In this document: positions 6,683-8,352 of the stretch, piece after piece
Layout of the letters: each line of letters opens with the position of its first letter
Numbering within the stretch: position 1 is the first letter of the stretch
Assembly (NCBI GenBank): GCA_937873255.1
Contig: CALMVM010000253.1
Location: 1 to 8,352, forward strand
Reading direction: 5' to 3'
DNA length: 8,352 nucleotides
From: an uncultured Verrucomicrobiota bacterium
Lineage (GTDB): Bacteria > Verrucomicrobiota > Verrucomicrobiia > Chthoniobacterales > SZAS-18
Notes under the pieces: model-generated
The model's input: only the letters and a program-made list of their open reading frames with translations
Database searches by the model: none
What the model was told of the DNA's origin: nothing
Translations under genes and position numbers: made by a program

Positions 6683-6838
6683 ATGAGCAAAGACAACGTG
6701 CACGGCCTGTTCCCGCCTTTTCAGCATATCGTATCGTCATCCCAAAACGGTGCTCCGCCAGAAATCCAAAAACTCCTGGAAGGTTTGCACTTTCCTGCGT
6801 CCGTCCGCCGACCTTGCCGACGGCCAGGCGGGAAGTGA
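6683..6838 (+). CDS. Doubtful small ORF (51 residues), possibly truncated by a repeat
   Basis: From the ATG at 6683 the frame reads MSKDNVHGLFPPFQHIVSSS, continues QNGAPPEIQKLLEGLHFP and ends in SVRRPCRRPGGK at a TGA (6836-6838). AGGA at 6674-6677 lies five bases before the ATG, the best Shine-Dalgarno in the window. The first 38 residues look protein-like (an amphipathic PPEIQKLLEGL helix), but the last dozen are encoded inside the hairpin at 6808-6831 and look like read-through of a repeat. It may be a small protein whose end was replaced by a repeat, or a chance frame. No family recognised. Confidence 0.35.
   Translation: MSKDNVHGLFPPFQHIVSSSQNGAPPEIQKLLEGLHFPASVRRPCRRPGGK
6808..6831. repeat. 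Imperfect stem-loop, REP-like
   Basis: CCG-CCT-GCC on the left pairs with GGC-AGG-CGG on the right around a GAC loop, with one bulged A and one T/C mismatch, nine pairs in total. It looks like a palindromic intergenic repeat rather than a terminator, since no T-run follows on either strand. Confidence 0.4.
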
Positions 6839-6911
6839 AACGGCAGGCGGTTTACTCATCTCGGAAGCGATCCCTGCCGGCGTTGGAACACCGCAGGCGC
6901 GGTTGGGGAAA

Positions 6912-6933
6912 CCATCCGCGCATTCGCGGACGG
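6912..6933 (-). terminator. Hairpin directly after the large secreted-protein gene
   Basis: On the minus strand CCGTCCGCG and CGCGGATGG form a 9-pair stem (one G-T pair) with loop AATG, starting 8 bases after the stop codon at 6941-6943. It is followed by TTTCCCC, a short pyrimidine tract. Position and strength fit a terminator, although the T-run is poor. Confidence 0.5.
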
Positions 6934-6940
6934 AAGCCAC

Positions 6941-8352
6941 CTAGTTCCGCGTGACCCTTAACCGAAGAAACCGCCGGCCGCCGTTGGCCGCGCCCATCGG
7001 CGTTTGATCCTGGAAGATCAGCGTGTCGAATCCGGCGGGCGTGTTCCCCTGCACGGTGGTTGACACCGCCGTGGACGAACTGTCCCAGGTCAACAAGTCG
7101 CCGGACACCTCCGCGCTGTAGGTCACATCCGACGCGGATTGCGGCTTGGCGACGGTCATGCCCAGATAATTCTGGCCGCTGACCGTGACGATCTGCGGCT
7201 TGGGCAGACCGCCCACGTTGGCGGTTTTCGGGTCGAGGCCGAGCGCGTATTCCAACAGGTTGGGGATGCCGTCGCCGTCCGGGTCGGCCTTCGGTCCGCT
7301 GACGAGGTCGTTGGTGAACTCCGCGTCGGTGAAGTGGCCGGCGCGCCACGCGTCGTAGCCGACCTCGCTGGCGATGTAGACCGTCGCCGTGTTGGCCGAA
7401 CCCACCGTGTAATCCGTGCCGTTGGCCAGGGTGAGCACGACGGTTTGCGTGGCGGTCCGCGCGCCGTTGCGGTTGATGGGGTTCACGCCGATCGTGCTCG
7501 TCTGCGTTCCGGCGGCGACCGGGGCCACGCCGCCGAGAATCGTGTAGTCCGTGCCGTTCGCCGCCGTCCCGGCCACGCTGTAGCCGACGCTCAGCGGACC
7601 CGGCGCGGAGGGGAACAGGTTCAGGCTGAACGCCCCCGTGTTCCCTCCATCCGCCGCCACCGGATCGGTCGCCGCGAGTGTGATGACCGGGTCTTGTTCC
7701 AGGGCAAAATCGTCGATGTACCAGCCGGGCGCGCTCACGCCGCCGTCGCTCGTGAAGTGGAAGCGAAACTGCACCGTGCTGCCCGCGTACGCCGCGAGGT
7801 TCATCCGCACGCGCGTCCAGGCGGCGTACGTCGTCCCGGTCCAGCCCAGGCCGCCGGGCATGGAGGCAAGCGCGGTGGAATTGTACGGCACGCTCAGCGT
7901 GCCCGACGGCACCACGCTGAAGGCCCCGCCGTTGACCGACATCTCCAGGTTGCCGCCGTCGTAACCGCTCTCCGCGTTCATCCACATCCAGAACCGCAGC
8001 CGGTAGGGCGACCCGGACGAGGGCAAGGTGAAGGTTGGCGTGGTCAGGTACTCGGATGCGTTGTCGTTGTAGTTGCCCGCCAGGACCGTGCCGTAGAGCT
8101 TGCCGCCGCCGGTGTGGTCGGCGTTCGGGCCGGAAGTCGGCACGCCCCATTGCCAATCGCCGTTGGCCGACCAGCCCGTCGGGGCCGCCGTCCCGTCGAA
8201 GGCCGTGGAATAAAGGAACGGCGATTGCACGCTGTAGACGACGCTCGCGCTCGTCGCGGCGTTGGCGTTGCCGGCGGCGTCCTGCGCGGCCCCGGCGGGG
8301 ACGGTCACGGTGATCGTCGCCGGGTTGCCGGATGGCGTGACGCCCAGCGTGT
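6941..8352 (-). CDS. Large secreted multidomain protein, C-terminal part (Ig-like, MAM-like, Calx-beta, Ca-binding tail); 5' end outside window
   Basis: About 470 C-terminal residues of a longer gene; the frame is open to the window edge and the real start lies to the right. In protein order: the end of a bacterial Ig-like domain (8352 to about 8225, with TVTVPAGAAQDAAGN); a jelly-roll domain like the MAM-type domain of immune inhibitor A proteins (about 8222-7690, from FLYSTAFDG to GWYIDDFALEQDP), often carbohydrate- or surface-binding; a Calx-beta-like domain (about 7690-7372) with the GTAANGTDYTIL pattern; then DPDGDGIPNLLEYALGLDP (about 7230-7286), a calcium-binding thrombospondin-3/EF-hand-like motif, and a final domain ending RRFLRLRVTRN at the TAG. 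This last module is typical of verrucomicrobial extracellular proteins. There is no PEP-CTERM or LPXTG signal. The catalytic or adhesive part, if any, is off-window, so the function stays open: adhesin or extracellular enzyme. Confidence 0.85.
   Translation of the reverse strand, partial: TLGVTPSGNPATITVTVPAGAAQDAAGNANAATSASVVYSVQSPFLYSTAFDGTAAPTGWSANGDWQWGVPTSGPNADHTGGGKLYGTVLAGNYNDNASEYLTTPTFTLPSSGSPYRLRFWMWMNAESGYDGGNLEMSVNGGAFSVVPSGTLSVPYNSTALASMPGGLGWTGTTYAAWTRVRMNLAAYAGSTVQFRFHFTSDGGVSAPGWYIDDFALEQDPVITLAATDPVAADGGNTGAFSLNLFPSAPGPLSVGYSVAGTAANGTDYTILGGVAPVAAGTQTSTIGVNPINRNGARTATQTVVLTLANGTDYTVGSANTATVYIASEVGYDAWRAGHFTDAEFTNDLVSGPKADPDGDGIPNLLEYALGLDPKTANVGGLPKPQIVTVSGQNYLGMTVAKPQSASDVTYSAEVSGDLLTWDSSSTAVSTTVQGNTPAGFDTLIFQDQTPMGAANGGRRFLRLRVTRN

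Larger units (their letters stand above)
6571..6940. other. Repeat-rich intergenic region
   Basis: These 370 bases between the small Lys/Glu-rich gene and the end of the large secreted protein hold no gene I am sure of. They contain a TAAAAT that could be a -10 box (6644-6649, plus strand) without a matching -35, a perfect GCTCATGAGC palindrome (6679-6688), a doubtful 51-codon ORF, an imperfect hairpin at 6808-6831 and a stronger one at 6912-6933. Base composition is lower in GC in 6541-6790 than elsewhere. Confidence 0.6.

Noticed and set aside
6852..8156. 434-codon minus-strand frame overlapping the secreted multidomain protein
   Set aside because: Its translation is Arg/Gly/His-rich and featureless, while the alternative frame encodes clear domains.
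1..8352. CRISPR array, tRNA, insertion sequence or defence system
   Set aside because: No regularly spaced repeats, no cloverleaf, no transposase, nuclease or toxin-antitoxin motif was seen on either strand.

Overview
The window is high-GC bacterial DNA that most resembles Verrucomicrobiota, probably near the Opitutaceae. Three things point there. The secreted protein at the right edge ends in a calcium-binding DPDGDGIPNLLEYALGLDP motif followed by an RRFLRLRV-type tail, a C-terminal module I associate with this phylum. A full-length DUF4139 protein of the verrucomicrobial type is present. The gaps hold palindromic GGTAGGG and GGGCTAA-type repeats like those I remember from verrucomicrobial and planctomycete genomes. 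The assignment is inference; no rRNA or tRNA gene is visible.

Layout from left to right: (1) a two-part palindromic repeat (19-67); (2) a plus-strand exported AlgJ/AlgX-like SGNH protein (161-1198); (3) a convergent gap filled by a large imperfect inverted repeat (1204-1310); (4) a minus-strand class I DAHP synthase, AroG/AroF/AroH type (1352-2398); (5) a divergent gap with a GGAGATAGGG direct repeat; (6) a plus-strand exported DUF4140/DUF4139 protein of 740 residues (2538-4760); (7) a 383-base gap with a short direct repeat and what looks like the surviving C-terminal end of a lost gene (4871-5059); (8) a minus-strand exported alpha/beta hydrolase of the proline iminopeptidase type (5144-6232); (9) a minus-strand 47-residue Lys/Glu-rich small protein (6427-6570); (10) a repeat-rich gap with a doubtful 51-codon plus-strand ORF (6683-6838); (11) the C-terminal part of a large minus-strand secreted multidomain protein (Ig-like, MAM-like, Calx-beta, calcium-binding tail) that runs off the right edge.

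The genes do not form an operon. Strand changes at nearly every gene, and each gap carries repeats or hairpins. Four of the five large proteins are predicted to be exported, so the region is mostly envelope and extracellular functions plus one housekeeping enzyme of aromatic amino acid synthesis. I found no convincing new multi-gene system. The best leads are the repeat families, the variable TonB-plug-like insert in the DUF4139 protein, the small charged protein, and the gene remnant at 4871-5059. The large genes show no close Shine-Dalgarno sequence, so starts were chosen from signal peptides and family length and are less certain than the stops.
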